NCBI GenBank assembly: GCA_900545655.1
Contig: UQZY01000002.1
Coordinates: 1-64,000 of the forward strand
Direction of reading: 5' to 3'
DNA: 64,000 nt
Origin: an uncultured Oscillospiraceae bacterium
GTDB taxonomy: Bacteria; Bacillota; Clostridia; Oscillospirales; Acutalibacteraceae
Part shown: positions 1 through 8,233 of the stretch, one piece after another
Position numbering within the stretch: position 1 is the first letter of the stretch
Layout of the letters: every line of letters starts with the position of its first letter
Program-made: the position numbers and the translations under genes
Notes under the pieces: model-generated
Told to the model about the DNA's origin: nothing
Database searches by the model: none
Seen by the model: only the letters and a program-made list of their open reading frames with translations

Positions 1-8
1 CTTGTGCG

Positions 9-536
9 ATGAATAACAGATTGGAACAGCTAGTGGAATATTGTCACAAAACAAATATGTCATATTCCTATAAGCCGGTGCTGCTGAAAGCGATCCTGAC
101 CTATGCGGATGCCGCCGGGCGTGTAAAGATCAGCGATATCGTTGCATATTTCCGCAGTTTCTATGAAGCCCGCCGCGCGGCAGGGCTGAAGGTGGAGAAG
201 GCCAATAGCATCTTTGCCAAGGGAAGCTACACCGACAAAGAAGCCGAGAGGAACATCCTCTCCAATCCCTTCAAACGCTTTGAGGACATGAAAAAGCACT
301 GGGAATCGTTTGTCGAATCCGAGAACGACGAGAGAAAAAAGTATCTCCGTACTCTTGACGTGCAGTTCAGTGTGAACTCTATGGTCAAGGGAAAGAAAAC
401 CGAGGAAGTTACAGAATTCATGACGGATGTTTTTGCCGAAAAGAAAGCCGACGAACAGGAAAAGAGCATTTTTGAACAGGTTGAAGAGTTCAAAAATCAC
501 GGTATGAGACGTTCGACGGACAAAAGAGGACGCTGA
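9..536 (+). CDS. Hypothetical protein, probable C-terminal part of a larger gene
   Basis: The reading frame is open back to the window edge, so the ATG at 9 may be internal and the gene probably begins outside. The 175 residues are charged and soluble, with an early SYKPVLLKAIL motif followed by a predicted helical region and a Lys/Glu-rich tail. From memory this motif occurs in C-terminal extensions of superfamily-2 DEAD/DEAH helicases found near restriction or defence genes; I cannot confirm it here. No helicase motif lies inside the window. A hairpin terminator follows directly, so this is the end of its transcript. Function unknown. Confidence 0.55.
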   Translation: MNNRLEQLVEYCHKTNMSYSYKPVLLKAILTYADAAGRVKISDIVAYFRSFYEARRAAGLKVEKANSIFAKGSYTDKEAERNILSNPFKRFEDMKKHWESFVESENDERKKYLRTLDVQFSVNSMVKGKKTEEVTEFMTDVFAEKKADEQEKSIFEQVEEFKNHGMRRSTDKRGR

Positions 537-541
537 ACCTT

Positions 542-573
542 AACTGTCGGGGAGACTCGACAGTTTTGATTTT
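542..573 (+). terminator. Rho-independent terminator
   Basis: Inverted repeat AACTGTCG / CGACAGTT around an 8-base loop, followed by TTTGATTTTAT, four bases after the stop of the preceding gene. It separates that gene from metG. Confidence 0.7.
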
Positions 574-695
574 ATAAAAGATAAAATCAAAAAGTAAAAA
601 AGCGGGAAAAACACAGCAAAACATGTGAAATATAGACGAAATACCGTAAAAACAAAAAATATAAAATAACAAAAAGCATAAGAGGAGGAAATTAC

Positions 696-2678
696 GTGGA
701 TAAGGGAAAGTATTACATCACCACGGCCATAGCTTACACCAGCCGTAAGCCACACATAGGAAATTCCTATGAAATTGTCCTGACGGACGCACTTGCGAGG
801 TATAAGCGAATGCAGGGCTATGACGTTTTCTTCCTTACGGGAACTGATGAGCATGGACAGAAAATCGAGGAATACGCAAACGCTGCCGGAGTAAGTCCGA
901 AGGAGTATGTTGACAAGGTTTCGGGAGAGATAAGGGAGATCTGTGACCTTCTTAACACGACATACGATAAGTTTATCCGTACAACCGACGACTACCATGA
1001 AAAGATTGTACAGAAGATATTCAAGAAGCTTTACGACCAGGGCGATATCTACAAGTCGGAGTATGAGGGACTCTACTGTACTCCGTGTGAGTCCTTCTGG
1101 ACAGAGTCGCAGCTTGTGGACGGAAAGTGCCCCGACTGCGGACGTGAGGTAAAGCCTGCCAAGGAGGAGGCATACTTCTTAAAGCTCTCAAAGTATCAGA
1201 AGAGACTGGAAGAGTATATCGAGACAAACGAAAACTTTATTTTCCCCGAGGCCCGTAAAAAGGAAATGCTCAACAACTTCATAAAACCGGGACTTCAGGA
1301 CCTCTGCGTTTCACGTACAAGCTTTAAGTGGGGTATACCCGTAACCTTTGATGAAAACCATGTTATTTATGTGTGGATAGACGCACTTTCAAACTATATC
1401 ACCGCTCTCGGCTATGACCCGGACGGCTCCTCCGACCTGTACAAAAAGTACTGGCCGGCAGACGTTCACATAATAGGTAAGGACATAGTGAGATTCCACA
1501 CCATTTACTGGCCCATCATGCTTATGGCACTCGGAGAGCCGTTGCCGAAGCAGGTGTTCGGTCATCCGTGGCTTCTCTTCGGTGAGGACAAGATGTCGAA
1601 GTCAAAGGGAAATATTATATACGCCGACGACCTTGTTTCTCTATTCGGAGTGGACGCTGTGCGTTACTATCTTCTTTCGGAGATGCCGCATGCCGCTGAC
1701 GGCTCGATAACCTATGACACCATGATAGAGCGTTACAACTCTGATCTTGCAAACACTCTGGGAAATCTTATAAACAGAACAATAGCAATGACCGACAAGT
1801 ATTTTGACGGTGTCATCCAAAGCCCCGTAAAGGCAGAGGGAGACGCTCTCAGAATTGACGATGACCTTGCTTTTGTTTGTACGGATGCCGTAAAGAGGGT
1901 TGACGAGCTTCTTTCTAAGTTCAGAATCGCAGATGCGCTTGACGTGATTCTCGGAATCGCAAAGCGTGCGAACAAATATATCGACGAGACAACACCGTGG
2001 GCTCTCGCAAAGGATGAGTCACAAAAGGAGCGTCTCGGAACGGTGCTGTTTAACCTTGTAGAGGCTATAAGCTTCCTTGCCGTGCTTCTCACTCCGTTTA
2101 TGCCTACTACCTCAGATGAGATTTTTGCACAGCTCGGACTTCCGCGCCGTGATTATGATTCGCTTGACACCTTTGGTCTTTCTGACATGGTTGGCAAAAA
2201 GGTCGGAGAGGCGAAGCCTCTTTTCCAGCGTGTTGACAAGGAAGAGATGATGAAGACCGTTGCGGAGCGTCAGGAAAAAGCGGCTGCTGCAGAAAAAGCT
2301 AACAATGCAAGGGTTAAGGAACAGCTTGACGAGAAAACGGGAATAGTTCATCTTTCAGAGATATCCATAGACGACTTTGCAAGGGTTGAACTCCGTGTTG
2401 CGCAAATAAAGGCTTGTGAGCCCGTGAAACGCGCAAAGAAGCTTCTGAAGCTGACTCTTGACGACGGAGAGTGTGAGAGGACGGTTGCTTCCGGTATTGC
2501 TCAATGGTATACACCGGAGGAGCTTGTAGGACACAAGGTGGTGCTTGTCGCAAACTTAAAACCCGCAACGCTGTGCGGAGTCGAGTCACAGGGCATGATT
2601 CTCGCTGCCGATTGTAATGACGGCGGTGCAAGGGTTATCTTTGTTGATGATTTCGATACCGGCTCAAAGATAAGATAA
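696..2678 (+). CDS. metG: Methionyl-tRNA synthetase
   Basis: Charges tRNA-Met with methionine in the cytosol, a class I aminoacyl-tRNA synthetase. The GTG start at 696 has an AGAGGAGGA ribosome site 6 bases upstream. Of 660 residues, the Rossmann core carries the HIGH-type signature PHIGN near residues 19-23 and KMSKS near 299-303. A zinc knuckle is visible as CTPC near 128-131 and CPDC near 145-148. A charged linker leads to a C-terminal tRNA-binding (Trbp111-like) domain at about 557-660, which favours dimerisation. Length and domain order are those of the long bacterial MetRS. tatD follows at 20 bases and is probably cotranscribed, a common pairing in Firmicutes. Confidence 0.97.
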   Translation: MDKGKYYITTAIAYTSRKPHIGNSYEIVLTDALARYKRMQGYDVFFLTGTDEHGQKIEEYANAAGVSPKEYVDKVSGEIREICDLLNTTYDKFIRTTDDYHEKIVQKIFKKLYDQGDIYKSEYEGLYCTPCESFWTESQLVDGKCPDCGREVKPAKEEAYFLKLSKYQKRLEEYIETNENFIFPEARKKEMLNNFIKPGLQDLCVSRTSFKWGIPVTFDENHVIYVWIDALSNYITALGYDPDGSSDLYKKYWPADVHIIGKDIVRFHTIYWPIMLMALGEPLPKQVFGHPWLLFGEDKMSKSKGNIIYADDLVSLFGVDAVRYYLLSEMPHAADGSITYDTMIERYNSDLANTLGNLINRTIAMTDKYFDGVIQSPVKAEGDALRIDDDLAFVCTDAVKRVDELLSKFRIADALDVILGIAKRANKYIDETTPWALAKDESQKERLGTVLFNLVEAISFLAVLLTPFMPTTSDEIFAQLGLPRRDYDSLDTFGLSDMVGKKVGEAKPLFQRVDKEEMMKTVAERQEKAAAAEKANNARVKEQLDEKTGIVHLSEISIDDFARVELRVAQIKACEPVKRAKKLLKLTLDDGECERTVASGIAQWYTPEELVGHKVVLVANLKPATLCGVESQGMILAADCNDGGARVIFVDDFDTGSKIR

Positions 2679-2698
2679 GGTACAGTAAGGAAAGACAG

Positions 2699-3469
2699 AT
2701 GCTTACAAATATTTTTGACACGCACGCACACTACGATGACGAGGCCTTTCGTGATGACGTTCACGAACTGCTTTCCGGACTTCCCGACAAAGGCGTGACG
2801 GGGGTTGTTACCTGCGGAACAAACCTTATTTCCTCCGCAAGATCCCTTGAGCTTGCAAAAAAATATGACTTTGTCTATGCTGCGCTCGGATACCACCCCG
2901 AAAACATAGGTGATGAGCGAAAAGGAGACCTTGAACTTATAGCGGAACTTCTTTCAAATGAGAATAAGGCGGTTGCCATAGGTGAAATAGGACTTGACTA
3001 TTACTATGATGACGGTGCTCCGCGTGAGGAACAGATTGACCTCTTTGAAAGACAGCTTGAGCTTGCAAAAGACCTTGACCTGCCTGTTATCATTCATGAC
3101 AGAGACGCTCACGGAGACACTCTTGAGATACTCAAAAGGTACAGACCTAAGGGTGTTGTACATTGCTTCTCCGGCTCTTTTGAGATGGCACGTGAGGTTA
3201 TAAAACTCGGTATGTTCGTAGGAATGGGTGGTGTGGTCACCTTTAAAAATGCCAGAAAAGCGGTTGATGTCGTGAGTGATATCCCGCTTGACAGACTGGT
3301 TCTTGAAACGGATTGTCCGTACCTTGCACCCGTACCGTTTCGCGGAAAGAGAAACGACTCGTCCCTTATAGCATATGTTGCGAGTGTCATAGGAGAGATA
3401 AGGGCTGTGGAGCCTCAAAAGCTCCTTGACATAACGTGTGAAAATGCTCATTCTCTTTATAACATATAG
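2699..3469 (+). CDS. tatD: TatD-family metal-dependent DNase
   Basis: Amidohydrolase-fold hydrolase of 256 residues, the usual TatD size. Metal ligands are visible as HAHYD near the N-terminus, a Glu in AIGEIGLDYY, His in IIHDRDA, His in VVHCFSGS and Asp in LETDCPYLAP. TatD proteins act as 3'-5' exonucleases or in DNA repair and quality control; the physiological substrate is not settled. It lies 20 bases after metG and shares its transcript, an arrangement widespread in Firmicutes. A strong terminator starts 53 bases after the stop. Confidence 0.93.
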   Translation: MLTNIFDTHAHYDDEAFRDDVHELLSGLPDKGVTGVVTCGTNLISSARSLELAKKYDFVYAALGYHPENIGDERKGDLELIAELLSNENKAVAIGEIGLDYYYDDGAPREEQIDLFERQLELAKDLDLPVIIHDRDAHGDTLEILKRYRPKGVVHCFSGSFEMAREVIKLGMFVGMGGVVTFKNARKAVDVVSDIPLDRLVLETDCPYLAPVPFRGKRNDSSLIAYVASVIGEIRAVEPQKLLDITCENAHSLYNI

Positions 3470-3522
3470 CTTTTAGTTTGGTTTTTCCTTAATTAAGATT
3501 AATGACAGATTAATTGATTATT

Positions 3523-3560
3523 GCCTTCCGTTCTGTTAGAATAACGGAAGGCTGTTTTTT
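3523..3560 (+). terminator. Rho-independent terminator after tatD
   Basis: Perfect 10-base stem GCCTTCCGTT / AACGGAAGGC with a 10-base loop and TGTTTTTT. It ends only about 30 bases before the start of the HAD gene, so that gene needs read-through or a start point close to the hairpin. Confidence 0.88.
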
Positions 3561-3590
3561 ATTGCAGTGAAAAAAGATAAGGAGCTTCGT

Positions 3591-4295
3591 ATGGTAAGGA
3601 ATATATTTTTAGACCTTGATGATACGGTTTTGGACTTTACGAAAGCCGAGAGAATCGCCGTCGCAAGAACACTTGAAGAATTCGGACTTAAGGCTGAGGA
3701 CAGAGTGCTTGACAGGTATCATATCTTAAACCTTTATCAGTGGAAGCAGCTTGAAAAGGGGCTTATCACAAGAGAGCAGGTAAAGGTACGGCGTTACGAA
3801 AATCTTTTTTCTGAATTCGGTATTGAAGCGGACGCTGCCGCTGCTGCCGCCACATATGAGAGAAATCTCGGCATAGGACATTATTTTGTTCCGGGTGCGG
3901 AGGCTTTCCTTAAATGGGCAGCTGAGAGGTACAGTCTTTATATGGTTTCAAACGGTACGGCGACCGTACAGGATCAGAGAATTGAAAGTGCCGGAATCGC
4001 CGGTTACTTTAAAGGCATATACATATCCGAAAAGCTCGGAAAAAACAAGCCGTCAAAGGAATTCTTTGACCTTGTGTTTGAAAACATTATTTCAGATATT
4101 GATTGTAAATTCAGTGTGAGGGATAGTATAATCATAGGTGACAGTCTCACCTCGGACATAAAGGGCGGAAACGGCGTTGGTCTTAGATCTGTCTGGTTTA
4201 ACATGCGAGGTGAAAAAAACGATACGGATATCATACCCGATTATACCGTGAAGAATTTTGATGAGCTTAAAGGATTGTTGAACTCTTGTTTATAG
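3591..4295 (+). CDS. HAD-superfamily hydrolase, YjjG-like phosphatase
   Basis: Small-molecule phosphatase of the haloacid dehalogenase superfamily, 234 residues. Motif I is DLDDTVLDF near the N-terminus, motif II is SNGT, the motif III Lys lies in KNKPSKEF and motif IV is GDSLTSDIKGG. The helical cap inserted after motif I gives the YjjG (nucleotidase-like) subclass. I chose ATG 3591 because AAGGAG sits 7-8 bases upstream; an in-frame GTG at 3567 has no ribosome site and touches the terminator. The 3' end overlaps dusB by 10 bases, so the two are translationally coupled. Substrate unknown; house-cleaning nucleotidase is the likeliest role. Confidence 0.88.
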   Translation: MVRNIFLDLDDTVLDFTKAERIAVARTLEEFGLKAEDRVLDRYHILNLYQWKQLEKGLITREQVKVRRYENLFSEFGIEADAAAAAATYERNLGIGHYFVPGAEAFLKWAAERYSLYMVSNGTATVQDQRIESAGIAGYFKGIYISEKLGKNKPSKEFFDLVFENIISDIDCKFSVRDSIIIGDSLTSDIKGGNGVGLRSVWFNMRGEKNDTDIIPDYTVKNFDELKGLLNSCL

Positions 4296-5260
4296 GAAAT
4301 GTTGAAATAAAAGGTCCCGCTCTGCTCGCTCCCATGGCGGGAGTGGCAGACAGGGCATTTCGAGAGCTGTGCATGGACTTTGGCGCGGCAGGCGTAACCT
4401 CGGAGATGGTGAGCGCCAAAGGCTTCACCATGGGAGACCGGAAAAGTGAGGAGCTCCTCACTTTGTCAGAGCGGGAACACCCGGGTGCGGTACAGATTTT
4501 CGGTGACAACCCGGAAATCCTCGCACAGGCGGCGCGTGAGGCGATAAAGTATAAGCCGGATTGGATTGACATAAATATGGGATGCCCTGCTCCAAAGGTT
4601 ACCGGGAACGGCGGAGGGTCCGCACTTATGAAAAATCCGGAGCTTGCACAGGATATCGCCCGTGCGGTTGTAAACGCCGTGGAGATTCCTGTGACCGTAA
4701 AGATGCGCACGGGCTTTGACGGCGCCCACATAAACTGTGTGGAGATGGCAAAGCGTTTTGAGGATGTCGGGGTCGCCGCTCTCACCGTTCACGGAAGAAC
4801 TAGGGAGCAGATGTACGCGCCGCCGATAAACTATGACGCAATCCGGGCTGTAAAGGCTGCGGTTTCGATACCTGTTATAGGTAACGGAGATATCATTGAC
4901 GGCCCGAGCGCGGCCAGAATGATTGAATACACAAATTGTGACGCTGTCGCCGTAGGACGCGGTGCACAGGGACGACCGTTTGTATTCAGTATGATAAATG
5001 CATATCTCGGCGAAGAGGCACGCCTACTTCCGGAGCCGCCCATGTCTGAGATAATTAGAATCATGCTAAAGCATATTGAAACGCTGTGTCGGTACAAGGG
5101 AGAGTATATCGGCATGCGTGAAGCGAGGAAGCACGCGGCATGGTACATAAAGGGCATCAGAGGCGCAGCGGGCTTTCGGCGTGAAATAGGTATGTTATCC
5201 TCCATGGATGAGCTTTATGAGCTTTCAATGAAGGTTATAGAGGCCTCCCGCGAAGAATAA
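4286..5260 (+). CDS. dusB: tRNA-dihydrouridine synthase
   Basis: FMN enzyme that reduces uridines in the tRNA D-loop. The 324 residues form a TIM barrel with the N-terminal signature APMAGVAD, the active-site segment MGCPAPKVTGNGGG containing the catalytic Cys, KMRTGFD, VHGRTREQMY and the FMN-phosphate site GNGDI / VGRGAQGRPF. The C-terminal helical tRNA-binding domain is complete. The start is TTG at 4286 with AAAGGA about 10 bases upstream; no earlier or better start exists and it overlaps the HAD gene. DusB is the usual Firmicute paralogue. Confidence 0.94.
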   Translation: MFIGNVEIKGPALLAPMAGVADRAFRELCMDFGAAGVTSEMVSAKGFTMGDRKSEELLTLSEREHPGAVQIFGDNPEILAQAAREAIKYKPDWIDINMGCPAPKVTGNGGGSALMKNPELAQDIARAVVNAVEIPVTVKMRTGFDGAHINCVEMAKRFEDVGVAALTVHGRTREQMYAPPINYDAIRAVKAAVSIPVIGNGDIIDGPSAARMIEYTNCDAVAVGRGAQGRPFVFSMINAYLGEEARLLPEPPMSEIIRIMLKHIETLCRYKGEYIGMREARKHAAWYIKGIRGAAGFRREIGMLSSMDELYELSMKVIEASREE

Positions 5261-5324
5261 TCTTTTAGGTTGGAGTAAGTTTTATGTGAATAAAATATAT
5301 TAAATTTAGAGGAGGAGGATTCAG

Positions 5325-6371
5325 ATGAAACAAAACGAAATCAAGGTCAGGACAAAGCTTCTTGACGAAAACGGAAACATTGCCGAGCCGGGCTGGTGTC
5401 GAAAAATGCTTTATGATTACAGTCGTAAGGACATAAAGACATCTCGCCTGCGTCTTAAGGAGTGGAATTTCTATCAGGTGGCAAACGAGCGTTATACGGT
5501 GCAGATGACAGTTGCGGATATCGGCATGGGCGGAGCTGTTGCATGCAGCCTTTTTGACCGTGAGACAGGGGAAAAGGCCGACGGTCTTGCAGCGCTTTCG
5601 GTTTTAACTCTCGGAAGGTATAAGCTTCCCGAGGACCCGGACGCTCCCATGACCTTTAAGAAACGCTCACTCTTCGGAAGGACGTATGTGGAGAGCGACG
5701 TTCACCATATGAGAATCATAATGAACGGTATATGCACAAAGGGTAAGTTCCGTGCAGACTTTGAGTTCGAGATTCAGGACGGCGCGGAGTATCTTACAAT
5801 GGCTGTTCCTTTTGAAAAGGAGGCACATTTTTATCTCAACAAGAAGCAGCACTGTATGCCTGTACGCGGCGTTATCGAATGTGGCGACATGAAGGCTGTA
5901 TTTGACCCGAAGGACTCATTCGGAACCCTTGACTGGGGCAGAGGAGTATGGCCTTATCACAATCACTGGTACTGGGGCGGCGGCACGCAGAGACTTCCGG
6001 ACGGAAAGCTCTTCGGCTTTGAGATAGGCTGGGGCTTCGGTATCATGGAGGCATTTACCGAGAACACTCTTTTCTATGACGGAAAAGCTCATAAGATAGG
6101 AAAACTTCATCTCAAGAAGCCTCACAAGCATATGTGGTTGACGAGAGAGCATATGAAACCGTGGGTATTCATCTCCGATGACGGACGCTTTGAGATGACT
6201 ATGACGCCTCTCCATGACCATCACGCTTTCGGCGGCATTCCTCATACACTCGGTATGCATGCTCACCAGGTATGGGGTAAGTGGAACGGAACCGTAACCC
6301 TTGACGACGGAACAAAGCTTGAAATAAAGGATATGACGGCCTTCTGCGAGAATGTTGAAAACCGCTGGTAA
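5325..6371 (+). CDS. DUF2804 family protein
   Basis: The 348-residue protein has no signal peptide or membrane segment. It is rich in Trp, His and aromatic residues, with conserved-looking stretches such as PGWCRKMLYDY, LDWGRGVWPYHNHWYWG and HAHQVWGKW, which match what I recall of DUF2804 (lipocalin-like/AttH-type beta fold). No enzyme activity is established for the family. AGGAGGAGG lies 7 bases before the ATG. It is probably its own transcription unit, with a 12-base-pair terminator 75 bases downstream. Confidence 0.85.
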   Translation: MKQNEIKVRTKLLDENGNIAEPGWCRKMLYDYSRKDIKTSRLRLKEWNFYQVANERYTVQMTVADIGMGGAVACSLFDRETGEKADGLAALSVLTLGRYKLPEDPDAPMTFKKRSLFGRTYVESDVHHMRIIMNGICTKGKFRADFEFEIQDGAEYLTMAVPFEKEAHFYLNKKQHCMPVRGVIECGDMKAVFDPKDSFGTLDWGRGVWPYHNHWYWGGGTQRLPDGKLFGFEIGWGFGIMEAFTENTLFYDGKAHKIGKLHLKKPHKHMWLTREHMKPWVFISDDGRFEMTMTPLHDHHAFGGIPHTLGMHAHQVWGKWNGTVTLDDGTKLEIKDMTAFCENVENRW

Positions 6372-6446
6372 TTACATCGTGTTTTAGCGGTGAGGGACAA
6401 AACAACGATGAAAAAAAGATGTATCGTGAGTACCTGAAATAACAAA

Positions 6447-6485
6447 GAACCCGAAGAGTGAAGCTCTTCGGGTTCCTTGCTTTGA
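6447..6485 (+). terminator. Terminator hairpin after the DUF2804 gene
   Basis: Perfect 12-base stem GAACCCGAAGAG / CTCTTCGGGTTC with a 5-base loop TGAAG. The T-run after it is weak (CTTGCTTTG). Apart from this, the short minus-strand gene at 6605-6775 and the promoter at 6973-7002, I see nothing in 6372-7061. Confidence 0.65.
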
Positions 6486-6604
6486 AATATAAAAGTGAAA
6501 GGAAAAAATATATGGAAATGATAGAATTTTATGAATAAAGGTTTTAAATGCGAATCAAAATTTAAATGAAATTTCGGAATTTGTAATTTTACGTTTACTT
6601 GTGA

Positions 6605-6775
6605 TTACAAGTCGTTTTCAAGTCTGAATTTTCCATCGTAGATGCCCGATAGGAGAAAGAGCATCTTCGCTTTGCCTATCTCGCCGGTACGGTAGAACAA
6701 CTGTCCCATTCTGTTGAAAAGCTGGGAGGGATTGTAGTAGTTCATACTGACAAGGCTTGTGTTCTGACCGTTCAT
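6605..6775 (-). CDS. Small protein of 56 residues, unknown
   Basis: A short minus-strand gene in an otherwise empty 690-base gap. ATG at 6775 is preceded by AGAGGAG with a 7-base spacer, an excellent ribosome site, and the frame closes with TAA at 6605-6607. The product begins MNGQNTSLVSMNYY and continues with an amphipathic, aromatic-rich stretch (LFNRMGQLFYRTGEIG) and ends RLENDL. No signal peptide, Cys cluster or membrane span. I do not recognise the family. The strong ribosome site and codon use like its neighbours argue it is real. Confidence 0.6.
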   Translation of the reverse strand: MNGQNTSLVSMNYYNPSQLFNRMGQLFYRTGEIGKAKMLFLLSGIYDGKFRLENDL

Positions 6776-6972
6776 CTTACCACTCCTCTCTGTTTATTGT
6801 GACTTAAGTTTAACGTCTTAACCTTAAAGGAGACTTAAATAAAAATTAAAAAACGGTTAAGTGTGAAAATTTCGTATGTTGTACTGTGCGGCCCGGGCAT
6901 ATCCTCTGCGTTTTTTCTTTTGACGCTTTTCATGATACCAGAGAGGATTTATTAAATTTGTCGAAGCATGGC

Positions 6973-7002
6973 TTGTCCGAAGCTTATTTTTTATGCTAGA
7001 AT
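6973..7002 (+). promoter_or_regulatory. Sigma-A promoter for the alcohol dehydrogenase gene
   Basis: TTGTCC, 18-base spacer, TAGAAT with an extended TGC just before the -10. It lies 60 bases upstream of the ATG at 7062. Confidence 0.55.
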
Positions 7003-7061
7003 ACCTTTGGCTGAAATAGGCGGTTTTTGCGGAACAATTATTCTGACAGGGAGTTGTTTTT

Positions 7062-8156
7062 ATGAGATATTTTATACCTACAAAAGTATATGACGAAAAA
7101 AATGCTGTAATGAATCATGCGTGTGACCTTGCGCTGTTTGGAAAAAAGGCTCTAATAGTCACGGGAAAATCATCGGCAAAAAAATGCGGTGCGCTCGGGG
7201 ATGTTATGAGAGCACTTGATTCTCAGAATATCAGTTATTCAATCTATTCCGATATTGAGGAAAACCCATCAACAGAAACAGTTATGAAGGCAAGAGATTT
7301 CGGTCTTTCCGAAAACACGGACTTTGTTATAGGAATAGGCGGAGGCTCTCCGATGGATGCCGCAAAGGCTATAGCTCTTATGATAAAACACAGCGACAGA
7401 GGCGAGGAATATCTTTTTGAAAAAAATGCGGATTCGTCCGCACTTCCCGTTATCACCATACCTACCACGTGCGGTACGGGCTCCGAGGTTACGGGTGCTT
7501 CTGTTCTGACAATACACGAAAAAAAGACAAAGTCGGGTATACCGCACAGTATTTTTCCGAACCTGTCATTGATAGATTCGGGGTATCTTAAGGCGGCATC
7601 TCCTGAGATAATAAGGAATACCGCCATGGATGCGCTTTCTCATCTTATAGAGAGTGAAATAAACTCGGATGCGGATGATTACTCGCGTATATTTTCCGAT
7701 GCGGGGCTGAGGCTTTTCGGTAAGGTAAAGGCGCCTCTCCTTTCGGGAAGCTTTACGGCTGAGGATTATTCTTTGCTTATGCGTACATCTACTGTTGCGG
7801 GTATGGCTATTGCGCATACCGCAACCTCTATTCCTCACGGGCTGAGTTATGCCGTAACCTATTCGCTCGGGATTCCTCACGGAAAAGCATGCGGCTTGTT
7901 CTTAAAGGGTTATCTTGACGCTGCATACAAAAACGGATTTGCGGACGGGGTAGATAAGATATCTGAGCTTACCGGATTCGGTGGTACGGATGATTTACAT
8001 CGCTTCTTTGAGGATACCTGCGGAAAGGTTGAACTTTCTGAGGAAATGAAAAAGTATGCTGCGGACACACTTTTTGAGAACACAGCCAAGCTGAAAAAAT
8101 CACCGTTTGAGGTCTCTTATGATACCCTCTGCAGTATTGCGGGAGTCACGGAATAA
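7062..8156 (+). CDS. Iron-containing alcohol dehydrogenase family protein
   Basis: Group III (iron-dependent) NAD(P)-linked alcohol dehydrogenase, 364 residues. The nucleotide site GIGGGSPMDAAKAIA and the PTTCGTGSEVTG signature are present. Metal ligands appear in MDALSHLIES, SIPHGLSYAV and IPHGKACG, so the site is complete. Such enzymes reduce aldehydes or ketones in fermentation; the substrate cannot be read from sequence. A sigma-A-like promoter lies upstream and polA begins 78 bases downstream without a visible terminator, so read-through into polA is possible. Confidence 0.92.
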   Translation: MRYFIPTKVYDEKNAVMNHACDLALFGKKALIVTGKSSAKKCGALGDVMRALDSQNISYSIYSDIEENPSTETVMKARDFGLSENTDFVIGIGGGSPMDAAKAIALMIKHSDRGEEYLFEKNADSSALPVITIPTTCGTGSEVTGASVLTIHEKKTKSGIPHSIFPNLSLIDSGYLKAASPEIIRNTAMDALSHLIESEINSDADDYSRIFSDAGLRLFGKVKAPLLSGSFTAEDYSLLMRTSTVAGMAIAHTATSIPHGLSYAVTYSLGIPHGKACGLFLKGYLDAAYKNGFADGVDKISELTGFGGTDDLHRFFEDTCGKVELSEEMKKYAADTLFENTAKLKKSPFEVSYDTLCSIAGVTE

Positions 8157-8233
8157 TGGTAAAATGAATTGTCTTTTTACATAAGAGTATTTGAGGACGG
8201 GAATACTGTCTTAAAACGGAGATTGAGTGTTTT

